A DNA stretch of 64,000 nt from Paragordius varius (GCA_964247055.1 OZ176055.1:1922001-1986000); one strand, 5' to 3'; shown: positions 34,042 through 46,743, counted from the first letter of the stretch. The notes: a model not told the origin generated them from the letters alone. Translations and numbers: made by a program.

Positions 34042-35602
34042 TTATGTGTTTGATCCAACTATGCTTTCATCGCACGAATTTTCATCATTCTGTTCGTCGT
34101 TGGAATCTTGATGGCCGGTATTTGCAAAACTTCTGGTTCGCTTCCATTTCATACGACGGTTTTGAAACCAAACTTTCACCTAAAATCAATATTTAAGTTT
34201 TGATATTGTAAAGATGTCAAATATATTAATTATCCCTATTTATTTTACAATTAAACAGATAGCTCTCTCTCACTCTCTTTTTAAGTTTTAATTAAGTTTT
34301 TTGCTGAAGCATATCAGGCTTTGATCTTGCTTACCCAGGGCTGACAGTCAACATGGTTTAAATTTCTTGATTAAAATAAAAATTAGAAAATACCAAATTT
34401 TATTTAAAAAAGACCTGTCTTTCGGTCAAATCCAATGCAACCGCTATCTCATACCGACGCAATCTCGTAAGATAATTATGGTGCTTAAATTCCCTTTCCA
34501 ACTCCTGCAATTGGTATTTGGTGAAGGCTGTACGCTCTTTTCTAGATTTTACGATAGGGCAAAACCCCATAAAATTGAACATTGGGGGTGTGGGGAAACC
34601 GTTGAAATTACCCGAATTATTAATTAAACTGCCATCATTTTTTATGGTGTTTGTGGCCGAAAGAGAAGCATTGCTATACATGGCATTAACGTTGCCAAAA
34701 ATGTTTGGATTAAAGTTGAAAAACGGTGGAAAATTGTTGAGCTTTCCATATGATTCAATGAGGGTAGGTTGTTCATCTACAAAAATATTGTTTGTTATAA
34801 AGAATCGGTTACCATATCAAAACAACATATAATTAAATCTGCAATTATATTACTATATTAGTATGTGATTAATTTTTATATATTTCCTAAATATGAATAT
34901 ATTAATATATAAAATATGACATATGATTATATATTTATAAAGTGTTATTTGTATCAAACCGAAATACGTCGAACTAAGCATGTGCTCAACGAAAATATAA
35001 ATTGGTCGTTTAGTATTAAGTTACATTAGTATATTTTTAACATTAAATTACCAAAAAAATGATAATTTAGCCATAAAAAACCATATGAATATTTTCTTGG
35101 CCATATTTTATTTAAGTGTATAATCTATTTTTTTGTAGTTCATCATATCTTAAATCATGCAATTATCATGTAATAAAAATTTAACTGTATTTATTATTAT
35201 CTGATGTTCACCAAAATTTTCCAAAATAATTTTGAAAAAAAGAATCAAAACTATTTCGGATGCAGAGTCAAAATCTAACATTTGTATCCTTAATCTATAA
35301 TGAAACTTAAATGCATTGCACTTAAATATTTTGTTAATAAAAATATTTTTTTTAAATAAATCGCTAAATATTTATGATATCAAATCTAAAGTTTTGAAGA
35401 AAAAAATATTTTCACATCATTCCATATGGTTGTTAAAAGTAATCTGCAGAACGGTGGAACCGTTAAAATTGTAATAAACTATGTGAGGGAATATAAAGCT
35501 AAAAAAATTGAATGATGATTTATATAAGTTAATTTGTTAAGTATGCAGTTTAAGTAGAAAGCAATATTCAAAATGTTTTAAACTTTAACTTATTTTCATT
35601 AT

Positions 35603-35645
<43 letters not shown>

Positions 35646-37149
35646 ATTAATTATATTGTATGTTAGTTCATTTATAGTAATATTTAATTATTCGTAAAAA
35701 TAAATCATCCCCCGAGTTGAATATGAATAGAAAATCTGAGGTTAAAGCCCTTAAAATAACTTTTAAACCCTCATAAACTGGTCACTAAGGGAAGCGAATG
35801 TTAAATTATCATATGAGAAATTGCAGACGATATTATATAAACCTAAATTAGAAAAAAGAAGAAGCTATTTCGCCAAATGCCTTAATTATTATTTCCAAGT
35901 TGTACTTGAGATAGGAGTGGTGACATGTGCGGGATAAAATCTTTGATTGTTAGCAGCGTTTACTAATAAATTATTCATTGATTGTATAAAGGATGATTTT
36001 GGAGTAACGTGATGATTTTCCGTATTTGGTATGGAATCAGGTATATTAACGCTTTGTGAATCATTCGAAGACCGATGTTTTAAAGAAGGGTCAGCTACAT
36101 TTGTATCAGGTTGATAAAGGTTAGAAATATTTGATGATGGGTTCATATCTGTAGTTTGAGTCCCTGTTACCTTTTCAAGGGGGTAATTATTTTTCGGGCA
36201 GATATAATTAGAAACATTGGGATTATTACTTAGATTATCGATGTTTGGACTTGTTGGTCCAATCAAATTCTCAATACCATACTTTGTGTGTGTTGAGCCT
36301 TGAGGGAAATTAATTGCACCGTATTGTGTGGTGTTTAGACCCCCTTCGTTTGTAAATTTAGGAGTGTTGTATGTATTGAACCATGGATATGTATTTGCTG
36401 ATGGAGGATAGTAAGGATGATAACTAAACCAAAAAGGGGGTGTATTATAGGCCCAATACGCAGTGGAATTCGAATTCCCTGCGTTATTGGCATACATTGG
36501 CGTATTAAAATCACCCGATGATAGATTCTGAGTGGATTGTTGGGACACCTTTAGGGCAGAAACAGAACTAGGAATATTATTGCTCGCAAGAGTTGAGTTG
36601 GTATTGGCATCATCCAATAATCTATACATCAATGTATTAATATGTTTATATATAATAGTGAGTGTCATAGATATATTTAACAGTATAGTTATAGGTCTGA
36701 TAATTAACAAAGGCACATATTATATATGATTATCTTCAGCTATTTTATATTAAAGTAAAATGAAATATGAATTTTTAACAATACATTAAAATAATGTTAT
36801 GAATTAGTAGTTACCTAGAAGTTGTTTGCTGATACGAATGATTTACAGAGGTTTGAAAAGAAATTTTTTGTTGTTGAATTACCGATTCAGACCCATTTCT
36901 ACAGTGAGGTAAAGTTAATAGACATTTAGTATCAGTATTGTTTGAGGGATGGTAGTGATAGGTTGCCTCACTTTTTTCAAGTTTATCAAACTTTTTAAGG
37001 TGTACACCAGTTAATGAGCATATATTTGAAGTTTTAGGCAATAAAGACGCATCTTGGCTTGCGTCAGATAAGGGGTGTTTGGTACTGATATGCGAATATA
37101 TTGAGGGCGATTGTGTTATATTGGGCCATGGATAGAGATATGACATCAT
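34042..37149 (-). CDS. Mox: Mox/MEOX-class homeobox transcription factor (four exons)
   Basis: Exons on the minus strand: 37149-36815, 36621-35906, 34776-34415, 34179-34042, with phases 2, 1 and 0 matching at every junction; 517 codons with the stop. The homeodomain is residues about 428-487: R-K-E-R-T-A-F-T-K, then [23 protein letters not shown] and [13 protein letters not shown]. The [15 protein letters not shown] and LDLTERQ blocks are diagnostic of Mox. An intron splits the homeodomain between residues 44 and 45. The long N-terminus is rich in Asn, Ser, Tyr and Pro with no domain I know; the C-tail of 29 residues is acidic. By family it is a nuclear DNA-binding factor of mesoderm and muscle development. 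The start is the first of two adjacent ATGs; an upstream non-coding exon is possible, since 'tttctcaatag' just before could be an acceptor. The donor at 35905 (A|GTACAA) is weak but is the one that keeps phase. Confidence 0.92.
35607..35641. repeat. (TA)n microsatellite in Mox intron 2
   Basis: About 35 bases of pure alternating AT inside the 1.1-kb intron between exons 2 and 3. Confidence 0.9.
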
Positions 37150-37199
37150 GTCGTAAATATTGTCACAGTTACTATTGAGAAATATATAAAATTTAGTTT

Positions 37200-39817
37200 A
37201 CATAAAGAGACAAGGGCGGGATTATTTGCCATGCATTTATATTTTTTTATCAATTGAATCTTGAAAAGTTTTCAAAAAAAGAATCCAAAATATAAAAATG
37301 GCAGTAGATTCGGTAAATAATTAAATTTTATTCAAAAATTACCTCTAGAAGAATGGGCTAAACTGGTTAATGACCAGAATATTTTTAAATTGTTTTATGT
37401 GAATTTAAAATAATTATGGCAATCAAAAGTACATTTGCAAAAAAAAGAAAAATTAAAAAAATTAAAATAATATTCAATGTGTATCTCGCAAAAGATTATA
37501 TCGCAATGTATTAAATTTAATTGAAAATTTTTTTTACAATAATAAAGTTAGTGGTTGCCTATCATTTTTTGACTGACTTCTTTTTCACATTTTTATTGAT
37601 TTAAAAATAAAAAAAATATGCTCAAATTTTGATTTGGAATATAATGGATAAAAATACACTGATTTTTTTATACATGAATTAGTAAAATATAATCGATTTT
37701 TCTTTACAGTCACCGAATTCAAACGTATTTAAAGTGTCGGACGGACAAATTTTTATCGAAAAAAATAGTAATTATGATGAATCATTCTATTTGTCCTATT
37801 TTTTTAAAAAAAAGGTGAGGATTGATATCAAGAATTATTTCACAAATATAATTATTTATACAAAATGATCAATAAAAATTTAAAAATAATTATACCCATT
37901 CAAATATAAAGCTAATCAGTGTAAATCTCTCGAGGTCTCAAAATACTTTGATAATCCCGCTTTCTGACAGTAATATCAATAGATTTTGAATTTATACATA
38001 TGATCATCCATAAGCTTTTAAGATTTATACTTAATATTTTTACCCAAAAAGAAATTTTATTTTAAATACCATCCTAATTACCCCCAAAAATTTTATTTTG
38101 CATATGTTATGTAATATTTTTGTATAATATTTTTATGTTTAATACCAATTATAATTATACGATTTCAACATGATTCACTTTAAATATACCATCAGACTGC
38201 TAGGCTACTTTATTCATGTATCAATTCTATATGAAAAAAGTATGTTTTACGAAGAATCCAACACATGTGTTTACTGAGGGGAATTCATACATTTTGTATT
38301 AGAGATATATTATATAATTCTTAAATTAATTAGTATGTTTCCCTTTTTTAATTTTAATTTAACTTTTATATTAAAAAAACTATGTTTGTCACAATAATAT
38401 ATGCTGGAAAATACTTAAGTCGTTTAATTTCAAAGGATTCAATGATAGATTATTGTTATTTCAATTGATAACTCTTTCAAATTCAATGAGTACATTTTAA
38501 ATTATGAAATCCAACATTTATTAAAATGTAATTCAAAATTATATTTTAAATCAGGCATATTATTTGAATTCCCAAAATCTCCAAAAAGTCTAGGGTGTTT
38601 GATAAATTCTACATACGGCTTATTTATGAGTACACACATGGAGAGATACCATACCACACACATACACTCTGCCCAAAAATATGGAATTTAATCGAAAACA
38701 ATAAAATAAAAAAAATGATAAAATTTTTCATTAAAATATATATATATATATATATATATATTTATCTATAATATATATATAAATTATAATTTTTTATTAG
38801 CAAATGAAACCCATATTCCATAAAATATTTTTGCTTCTTTTTAATAAGATTATACAAATTGGGTAATATATTCTTATAATCTATGTGTAACAAATATATT
38901 TAATATATAAATTTTATATTATAATTACAGAAATAATATTTTTAATTTTCATATTAATTTTCTTCACAACAACAGTCTTGGTTTGATTTTAATTTTTTTA
39001 ACATATTATAAAGAAAAATTATTGATGATATATACATAATAATATATCAATCACTTTCAATCAATATTAATAGAATGAAAAAATTATCGGTTGATTACTA
39101 AAAAAAGTTATTGGATAATTAATTACAATCTTTACGTCAGACTTTTAGGCTTCATTTATATGCTCTCAAATCTAATCAAATCAAATGATAGTTTTCGTTT
39201 TTTATTTTATAAATAATATAATAGCATAATTAATTAATTTGATCCCATTTTCACAATTAGGAATAATGATTAATAATTACTAAAATATATATATATATAT
39301 ATATACTATTAATTAAGTTTTTTGTTTATATTTCACATTTTTTGTAAAAGAAATTCAAAGAAAACTAAAATTTTGTTTTTAAATCTCCTATTTTATCAAA
39401 GATTTATTATTAGCAGTAATATTTAATAAAAAAAAATATAAAATAATATTTTTTAGACAATCAGGCACCATATGTGTGTGTTGTATGAGTTTTGTTAAGC
39501 GAGAAGGGTAAAATACCAATTTTTCTTGTACTAACTTATATTTATTATCAAAAAATAATATTTTTGGTAAAAAATTTCTAGATTAACAACCCAAAATACT
39601 ATTTAGTTAGCAAGAGAGAACACATTAAGTAAAAAGCATTAGTTGGATTTGCTATTTTAAATTCCATTTTTATGCAGCAAAAAATACTTTGAAGCGGAAA
39701 TAATTTAATAATATACACATATCTATAAAAATTATTAAATTTAACACTATAAAATTTAATTTTAGTTACCATATTTGATGAAATACGTGCCATTAAATTT
39801 TGCTAATCTTATAAAAA
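37200..39817. other. AT-rich intergenic DNA upstream of Mox; (TA)n runs
   Basis: No gene or paired terminal repeats were found. Alternating TA runs lie at about 38735-38762 and 39284-39305. As the 5' flank of a developmental homeobox gene it may hold enhancers, but none can be recognised by eye. Confidence 0.45.
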
Positions 39818-39819
39818 TA

Positions 39820-39984
39820 CAGTAGCGTATGGCATAAAATATTATTAGTCCATAAAAGAATAAAAAATGTTTTTTTTTCAAAAAAACAAGGGGATATTAT
39901 GGATATGTGTATATAAAACTAAGCTTGTTTTTATACTTTTTTATTCTTTTATGGACTAATAATGTTTTATGCCATACGCTACTG
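39820..39984. mobile_element. MITE family M3 (165 bp, TA target)
   Basis: Almost perfect inverted ends about 50 bp long. Both read inwards CAGTAGCGTATGGCATAAAA, and TA lies on each side (39818-39819 and 39985-39986). The centre is only about 65 bp. It would fold into a long hairpin. Its ends look like those of Tc1/mariner-type MITEs. Confidence 0.9.
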
Positions 39985-39986
39985 TA

Positions 39987-41215
39987 TATAAAATTCTACC
40001 CTTATCTTTGTATTTGCATCTTTTGTGATGACTGTATATGTTTAATATTTAAGAAAAATATATAAATATAATTGAGTTAATATAAAAACAATTTTTTCCA
40101 TTTTCTCCCCTCAGACTTCCTGGCTACTTTGAATTGCAAGAAAAAAAAAGTTTTTATATTAAAGATTTGTATAATGCATTTAATCAAATCGAATGTGAAT
40201 TTATATAAAAAGTAGGCAGTACATCTGATATTTTAAATGATAATGCTTAATTGGTTCAGGAAATTTTAACATTAACCAATTACAAAAAACTATTTTAAAA
40301 TCTTATATATATTAATTAGATATCTTGTACCTATTTATGTTAAGGAAAATTATTTTAATTAAAAAATGTTTGCGGTTTTTTTCCATAAGTTTTACAAATA
40401 TGTTAAAGTGGTAGTTCCGTTATCCAAAAAAGCAAACCATAATTCATTATTTCCGGTATTCCCCGAAATATTAACCAAAAACACGAGAGAATAAGATAAT
40501 ATTTTTTGGGGAAGAGGAGGTAGGAATTTATTTTATATTTTAAAGTAACTAGCGCTCCAGATTGTTTTAAAATTTATTCTAACACCAAATATATTATTTT
40601 TTTATATGTAAATTTAAATTGTAGGTGCCTAATATCAATATTTATCGAAGTGTGGCCTGTTGATACACAGATATTATGTGTTTTCTTGATACAAGAATAC
40701 CTTTTTTACAATACTAAATCTATATACAAGAAAAGATATTTTAAATCACAAAACTGATTGGAAGTTTTTTTGGTATCTAATCAATTTAAGGTCTAAGTGC
40801 CTCTAATGAGTATCCGTGATGTTCATTTTATAATATTAAAACTGAGAATTTAATTTAAAGATGTTATTGTTGGGAAAAGATTGAAAGAGCCGATCGTCTT
40901 AACAAATAGCATATGGCCATTCAAACGTTGACACATGCGTGTTTCAAATTTATGGAATTTTTTTTGTAGAAAAAAAACACTAAACAAAATTATTTTTTGA
41001 TTTTTCAGACAGCATAAAATATTTGAATACCTTTATAAAATTACAGAATTACATATTTAATTGTAGACTGAAAATAATTAAATGAACATGAAAATTGATT
41101 TAATTTATATTTTACCATTAAGGGTTGAATTAGTGTTGTAAATGCACAACTACCCGTGTCTATAACCGATTATAAAATAACCGGTCAATTTCATACATAT
41201 CTATGGAGCATATTA
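39987..41215. other. Intergenic, nothing recognised
   Basis: AT-rich, with no open frame of note. A slightly GC-richer patch at 40430-40510 showed no recognisable element. Confidence 0.4.
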
Positions 41216-41500
41216 CTGTAAAAATTGAATTTATACGGACGAAACGTAAAAGTAAAAGGACAAATAATTTTTTTTTTCAAAAGAGTATTTTTTTTAACAT
41301 ATTTTAAAATATAAATTATCGATTTCAATTGCAAACTATGAAATAGAGATGTGAATTGGAAAACACAATCAAATATATATTTTATAATTGTAATTAAATA
41401 TTTTTAATAGGGAAAAATTATGTTTTAAAAAAAAGTATAGTTGTCCTTTGAAAAAAATTGTCTTTATGTTTTTACGTGTCTGTAAAATTGATTTGTTAAA
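41216..41500. mobile_element. MITE family M2, copy 2
   Basis: The left end CTGTAAAAATTGAATTTATA and following 'cggacgaaacgtaaaagtaaaagg' match copy 1 at 26495. The right end, near 'ttgtctttatgtttttacg' and 'gtctgtaaaattg', is degraded. Confidence 0.7.
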
Positions 41501-41640
41501 TGTAAACATTTTAAAACCAAATTCAAATTAATAATGTTATTAACACTTCGATTCAAATTGGGGAATCCAAATACCCCAGACTAAATTTAAATTAATATTT
41601 TTAAAAAAACTACTGAAGGAAACGGTCCCAATTTAAATTA

Positions 41641-42787
41641 CAGTAAATGTTAATTTTTAATATCAAGAATTTTTTTTTAATCCATGTGGCATTTTTTTAT
41701 CCTTTTAAAAGTTGTTTTACAAGCATATAAAAAATAACACTTACATATATATTTAATGTACTTACATGTCCCTTTTCGGTACACATATATGAGAGTATTA
41801 ACATTGCAATATGTTCCTTTTCGCTACATATATCATTATAGAAATGGTAACATTGCATATGTGTTGTGCCTACTTCATTAAATAATTTTTTAGGTTTTAT
41901 ATATTATTTTTTTTATAAAAATTTTTTTAATAATTAATTAAAAAATATTTCAGAAAAGACTATAATATATTTGAAATTAACATATAAATCGCTTATGTGC
42001 GTAATAAAACTTGTATTAAATTTAAATATTAATTTGATTTTGCTGATTTTTTTTTGAAAACACTATATCACCTAAAATTAAAACTGAAAAATGTCACGAA
42101 AAATGGTAAAATAATACCATTTATAATTAATTATTTTAGTGGTAATTTATTTAAGCAAATATTTATGACAATTTTTTTGGTGTGCTCATAATACTTAAGA
42201 AAATGAATGTGCTGAATATTTTCAAGAATTTGAGTTAAGTTTTCAATCAATTCTTCTACATTGAAATGGCATCTTTCCTGACTTTTTTTGATCTCTGGAG
42301 TCTGAATTATTAATGTGCCATAGTTTGAATCTAATGTTGATGGCAAACTTTCATCTATACTATCTTCTTCACAAAAACTATACATTTATTCTAAATTTCT
42401 TTTTGACAAAATAATAAAAACTTAATATTTTTTATAAAAAAATATATAAACTTATAAATTAAAAATCAAAGTATGCACAACACACAACATACTGATTAAT
42501 ACCTAATTTTATAAAAAATGTTATATCAAACCTAAATATTTATCAAAGTAGGCAAAACACATATGCAATGTTACCATTTCTCAAATAAGAAATGTAGCGA
42601 GAAGAGGAACATATTGCAATGGTAATGTATCTCTCATATATGTGTACCGAAAAGAGACATGTAAGTACATTTAAATATATATGTAAGTGTTATTTTTTAT
42701 ATGCTTGTAAAACAACTTTTAAAAGGATAAAAAAATGCCACATGGATTAAAAAAAAAATTCTTGATATTAAAAATTAACATTTACTG
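41641..42787. mobile_element. Element M5 with about 240-bp inverted ends, TA target
   Basis: The ends 41641-41877 and 42550-42787 are about 90% matched inverted repeats, starting CAGTAAATGTTAATTTTTAA. TA flanks both sides (41639-41640, 42788-42789), and M1 sequence continues directly on each side. The roughly 670-bp middle holds an 84-codon frame on the minus strand (42385-42131). Long inverted ends with a TA target suggest a Tc1/mariner-superfamily derivative, but no transposase is seen. Confidence 0.85.
42131..42385 (-). CDS. Small open frame inside M5, unknown
   Basis: 84 residues starting MYSFCEEDSIDESLPSTLDS, acidic at the N-terminus, with a possible amphipathic helix (E-E-L-I-E-N-L-T-Q-I-L-E-N-I) and a Lys-rich end. 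It resembles no transposase that I know. It is the only non-repeat-like content of M5 and has more varied codons than random AT-rich sequence. It may be a captured fragment, a piece of an accessory protein, or chance. Confidence 0.3.
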   Translation of the reverse strand: MYSFCEEDSIDESLPSTLDSNYGTLIIQTPEIKKSQERCHFNVEELIENLTQILENIQHIHFLKYYEHTKKIVINICLNKLPLK

Positions 42788-42930
42788 TAATGCTTCTATC
42801 CTAATAAAAATTATATAAATATACCAAATTATCTAAATAAAATTTTGTTTTGAAAAAAAAATTCCATGTCAAACTACTTTGATGCCATTTTTATTTTACA
42901 AAATTTTTGCAAAATATCGTCTTCATTTAA

Positions 42931-43496
42931 CACTTGGATACAACACACTCATTTTAGTCCTTCGATTAAAATTGGGGTAGTTGGAAACCCCCAGCCTGTT
43001 TAATCAAATACTTTAAAAAGTATGGAAGGAATCGAAACCATGGCGAAATTTTGCACTTATATAACATTAATAAACCAAAATATATAAAAAACTATGTTGA
43101 AAAATACTTGATATTACTTATTTTGAGCTAAAACCGAAAGGTAAAAATTTCGTCAACGTGACATGTGTCAAATTATAAAATTAAAAAATAATACAAAATA
43201 AACCGCTTTTTCTATTTCGATCAATGTTAGATGTAATTTATATAAAAAATTAGCTTTAGTTTTACCCTTAAAATTAAATGAAAACGATATTTTGCAAAAA
43301 AATTTTTAAATAAAAATGGCGTCGAAATAGTTTGAGATGGAACTTTTTTTTCAAAACAAAATTTTACAAGATATTTTGGCATATTTATATAATATTTATC
43401 AGGATAGAAGCATAAATTTAAATTGTGACCGTTTCCTTCAGTAGTTTTCTAAAAATTTTAATTTAAATTTAGTCTGGGGTATTAATATACGAACTG
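42931..43496 (-). mobile_element. MITE M1 inserted in reverse inside another M1
   Basis: It starts CACTTGGATACAACACACTC after TTAA (42927-42930) and ends ...GAACTG before TTAA (43497-43500). The empty site is known from the other copies ('catttaattttaagg'), so the TTAA is a true target duplication. Confidence 0.88.
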
Positions 43497-44069
43497 TTAA
43501 TTTTAAGGGTAAAATTAAAGCTAATTTTTTCTTTAAATTACATCTAACATTGATAGAAATAGAAAAAGCGGTTTATTTTGTATTATTATTTAATTATACC
43601 ATTTCACACATGCCACATTGACGAAATTTTTACCTTTCGTTTCAGCATGAAAAAGTAATATCAAGTATTTTTGAATAAAATTTTTAATATATTTCGGTTT
43701 CTTAATGTTATATAAGTGCAAAATTTTGGCATGGTTTCGATTCCTTCCATACTTTTTAAAGTATTTGATTTTAAAGAGTCTGGGGTATTCAACTACCCCA
43801 ATTTGAATCAAAGGACTAAAATAAGTGTGTTGCATCCAAGTGTTAACACAATTAAAATTTAGCTATTGGTTTTTTTGTTATTTACCTACAATATTAATAT
43901 ATTTTCCATTTTAGGATAAACAACTGGTTAAAACCATAAATAAATGCCTCGGTAAGAGAGCATGAATAAAAATCCACCACAATTTTATCGCATTTGGCAT
44001 AAATTTGACAATTTAATAGTTAGTTTCTAAAGCTAAATCTGATGCTAAAGGTGGATCGAAATGAATGTC

Positions 44070-45270
44070 ATACCATTTTTCAGTCATAAGCAACACCTTT
44101 TCCACCAAATGCAACATTTAAAGCAAACGCAACATTTTTTCAACCAAACGCAAATTTTCTATCCAAACGTAATAAAAAATGTTGCGTTTGGTCAGAGGCG
44201 TAGCTAGCTTGCATTTCTGGCGCAAGTTACATGAATTCATGAGGGTTCCTTTTCCCCCTCACAATCCCTTGCATTTTAAAAAAATATTAAATTTAAACCG
44301 TGAGCGGGACGAAACGTGACCCGTCATGAATAGAAATGCGTGAACATGCATATTCCATCCTCTCCTTTTAAAACGACGGCTTGTTTAGCAAATGTATCAG
44401 TAATATTAGTTTCTGGGCAAAAGGTTTTAATATAGATATATAAAAGCAGTATTCTAACTTCGAATGCGTGGCCCGACTAAAAAATTTTTTTGAAAAATGG
44501 CTTGCGTCCGAAAAAGAGTGGCAATCCTTAAGTATTAAAAACAAAAAATATCGCAAAAATTAAATATAAAATTTTCACGAAACTGCATCCCTTGACCTAA
44601 ATATAGCATATGATATATACAATCCACATTTATTTCTTTATAGTATTATTATTATTATAAAGGTCTTCTATTGTATGGATATTGTCGAAAAATATCAAGG
44701 CGCCGTTGTTACGCAGAGGTGTTGTTAAATTATTAGGATCTGAAGGTGTTTTTGTCGGATTACAATTATCTGAAAATATTGGGCCGCTGTTCTTGGGAAA
44801 GTGGAATTTCTATATAGCATTATTCAAATTACAACCATTCTCTTAATTTTTATGCGGTATAATTTTCTTTTGATTTCTTTATCATTTTGAAACCGCTAAG
44901 TTTACGCATTCCTGATAATAATAATTAAAATAATTATTTTGCTATTTAAACTATTGTCCTATCCTACCCTTCGAGATTATATTACAGAGAAAACGATTGA
45001 TTGGAATTAAACTAAAAAATATTAAAGCTTAGTATAAAAAAACGGAAAAACCTTAACCTTTTGGTCAAGATTGAAGGTGATGACCACTAATAAATGGGTG
45101 GTGTTTTTTTATGTATGATTTAAAATAATAACTTTTAACCATCAATTTTTTTAAATAAAATATAAGCCCCCTCTATGGCGCCTGGGGCATCAGTCCCCCT
45201 TTCCACCCCCCTAGCTACGCAACTGCGTTTGGTTGAAAGTTGCTTTTGACTGAAGAATGGTATTAATCTT
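44070..45270. mobile_element. Fold-back repeat rich in CAACCAAACGCAAC-like motifs, split by a hAT element
   Basis: The left part (44075-44192) holds 'accatttttcagtcataagcaac' and repeated 'caaccaaacgcaa' motifs. The right part (45226-45265) has the inverse 'gttgaaagttgcttttgactgaagaatggt'. The arms pair through 'taccat(t/c)(t/c)ttcagtca.aagcaac'. It resembles a small palindromic MITE; its target is unclear. Confidence 0.55.
44193..45225. mobile_element. Non-autonomous hAT element with perfect 8-bp target duplication
   Basis: The ends read inwards CAGAGGCGTAGCTAGC (left) and CAGTTGCGTAGCTAGG (right), then 'ggggtggaaagggg' on the right. The 8 bases CGTTTGGT flank it exactly (44185-44192 and 45226-45233). 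It is about 1.03 kb and AT-rich inside. A 62-codon frame (44368-44556, minus) is not transposase-like. Confidence 0.9.
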
Positions 45271-46544
45271 TATATTTATATATCAGTGTGTCAAATTTGG
45301 GGGTATCTCTTGTAAGGATACGTATAGATAAAGTTTATGATGGGCTTTTAGAATCCGATATAAATTCGAGAGTCAAGCTCCATATATGAAATAAGGCAAC
45401 AAAATTATGAATAAAACCGTTTTTGTGAATTTTAATTTAACATGTTAAAATCTAAAATAATCCGGATAAGATTTAAAAACAAAGTTAAATAACACTAAAA
45501 AGCGCCTCAAAACATGTTACGGTGTAAACACACATGGATGAATTTTGTTAACATACTCCATAAGCTATTGGGGTATTTTTTAACCCAGGGCCATTTGCAA
45601 ATTAAATATCACAAAAAATATTTTTAGTATTGGGCAAAATTTAAAAATATGCGTTCTTTAGTCTTTCACGCTCATGATATATTTTTTAAAAAAAGATGTA
45701 AAATTATATAGATAATCCTGAGCTAATTTTTTTACCTCCATTTTTTATTCAATTTTCGTGAATCGCTAATACAAAAGGTAAAAAAGTTCATTATGTGAAT
45801 GAATATTTTACTATTATCAACGTGCATTGTGGACAAATTTTTATTTGCCAAAGCCGACCGTATAAACAACGTTAACAGACTTCAACTGATTTTATCATCA
45901 CAAGCATATTGAAATAATGATTGCCTTGACCAAAAGAAATTTATTATCACTTTTTATATACAATCACAATATATGATGTGTGTTAATATATGAACAACAA
46001 ATGATGAAAATGATTATTATATTTTGAGGGCATGAAAAAATCTACAAATTTCGTAATGAATAAAATTTTTGAGTGAATGTCATATATTGTTATTGCAAAC
46101 CTAGCGTTTTTGTGAAAAATAAAAAGAGTCTAGAAACTCCAATTAATAAAACTTGGGGTATGTTTAAGAAGCGGGAATGTATGACCTTAAAATGAAAATT
46201 GGTAAAATCAATTCAATAATTTCTCAAGTTGTATGTTTTTTGTATTATGGTCATTTTGATAAATACAATATATAGGAAAGAATGTTTATACACAGGGTAT
46301 GGACACAAAAAGTAAGTTATTTGTTTGAAGCAAAATATATATATAGGTATTGTCGGTATTGCCAAAAAAATTAGTTATGTAATATTGCATATGAGGATAA
46401 TAAAATAAAAAATAAACACTAGTATGATTAAAATTGATTACTAATGATTAGATAATGAATTATAGACTAAAATAAATGCCGTTAACCAAAAATCACGATA
46501 AAAATGACTGAATGAGTAAGTGATGAACGTTAACATAATTTAAT
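45271..46544. other. Intergenic, nothing recognised
   Basis: AT-rich with no paired repeats or coding signs. It separates the fold-back/hAT cluster from the 3' end of the SLC34 gene. Confidence 0.4.
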
Positions 46545-46552
46545 GTTTAAAC

Positions 46553-46743
46553 CAGAGGTATTAACACAGATGTTTCGTGGGTTGCTTTGATAAATTTCTG
46601 TCTTTATTTATTTATTTAAGTTCGGATGATACATTTTTTAAATAATCGTTAATATTTTCGATTAAAATCCAATTTTTCAATTTTTTAAACATTTTTTATA
46701 GCACTTTTTGCGTACCGCAAAAAGTGTATTGAACAACCCCCTG
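46553..46743. mobile_element. hAT-type MITE (191 bp) in the SLC34 3' untranslated region
   Basis: The ends read inwards CAGAGGTATTAACAC (left) and CAGGGGGTTGTTCAATAC (right). GTTTAAAC flanks both sides exactly (46545-46552 and 46744-46751), an 8-bp target duplication. The right part holds a perfect hairpin, 'cactttttgcg'/'cgcaaaaagtg'. It lies 48 bases past the SLC34 stop. Confidence 0.9.
46603..46616 (-). terminator. Likely poly(A) signals of SLC34 inside the hAT MITE
   Basis: Three overlapping AATAAA on the minus strand, about 180 bases past the SLC34 stop at 46792. They are the closest hexamers and belong to the MITE. Confidence 0.45.

Larger units (their letters stand above)
41544..43842 (+). 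mobile_element. MITE M1 carrying two other elements (nested)
   Basis: The outer M1 has intact ends (CACTTCGATTC at 41544, CCAAGTG at 43842) and TTAA on both sides (41540-41543, 43843-43846). Removing the M5 element (41641-42787) and the inverted M1 (42931-43496), each with one target copy, leaves about 580 bp, the length of other M1 copies. Confidence 0.88.

Noticed and set aside
37182-37189. TATA-like sequence before the Mox ATG
   Set aside because: Only about 33 bases from the ATG, too close to leave a usual leader; it may just be AT-rich sequence or part of an intron end.
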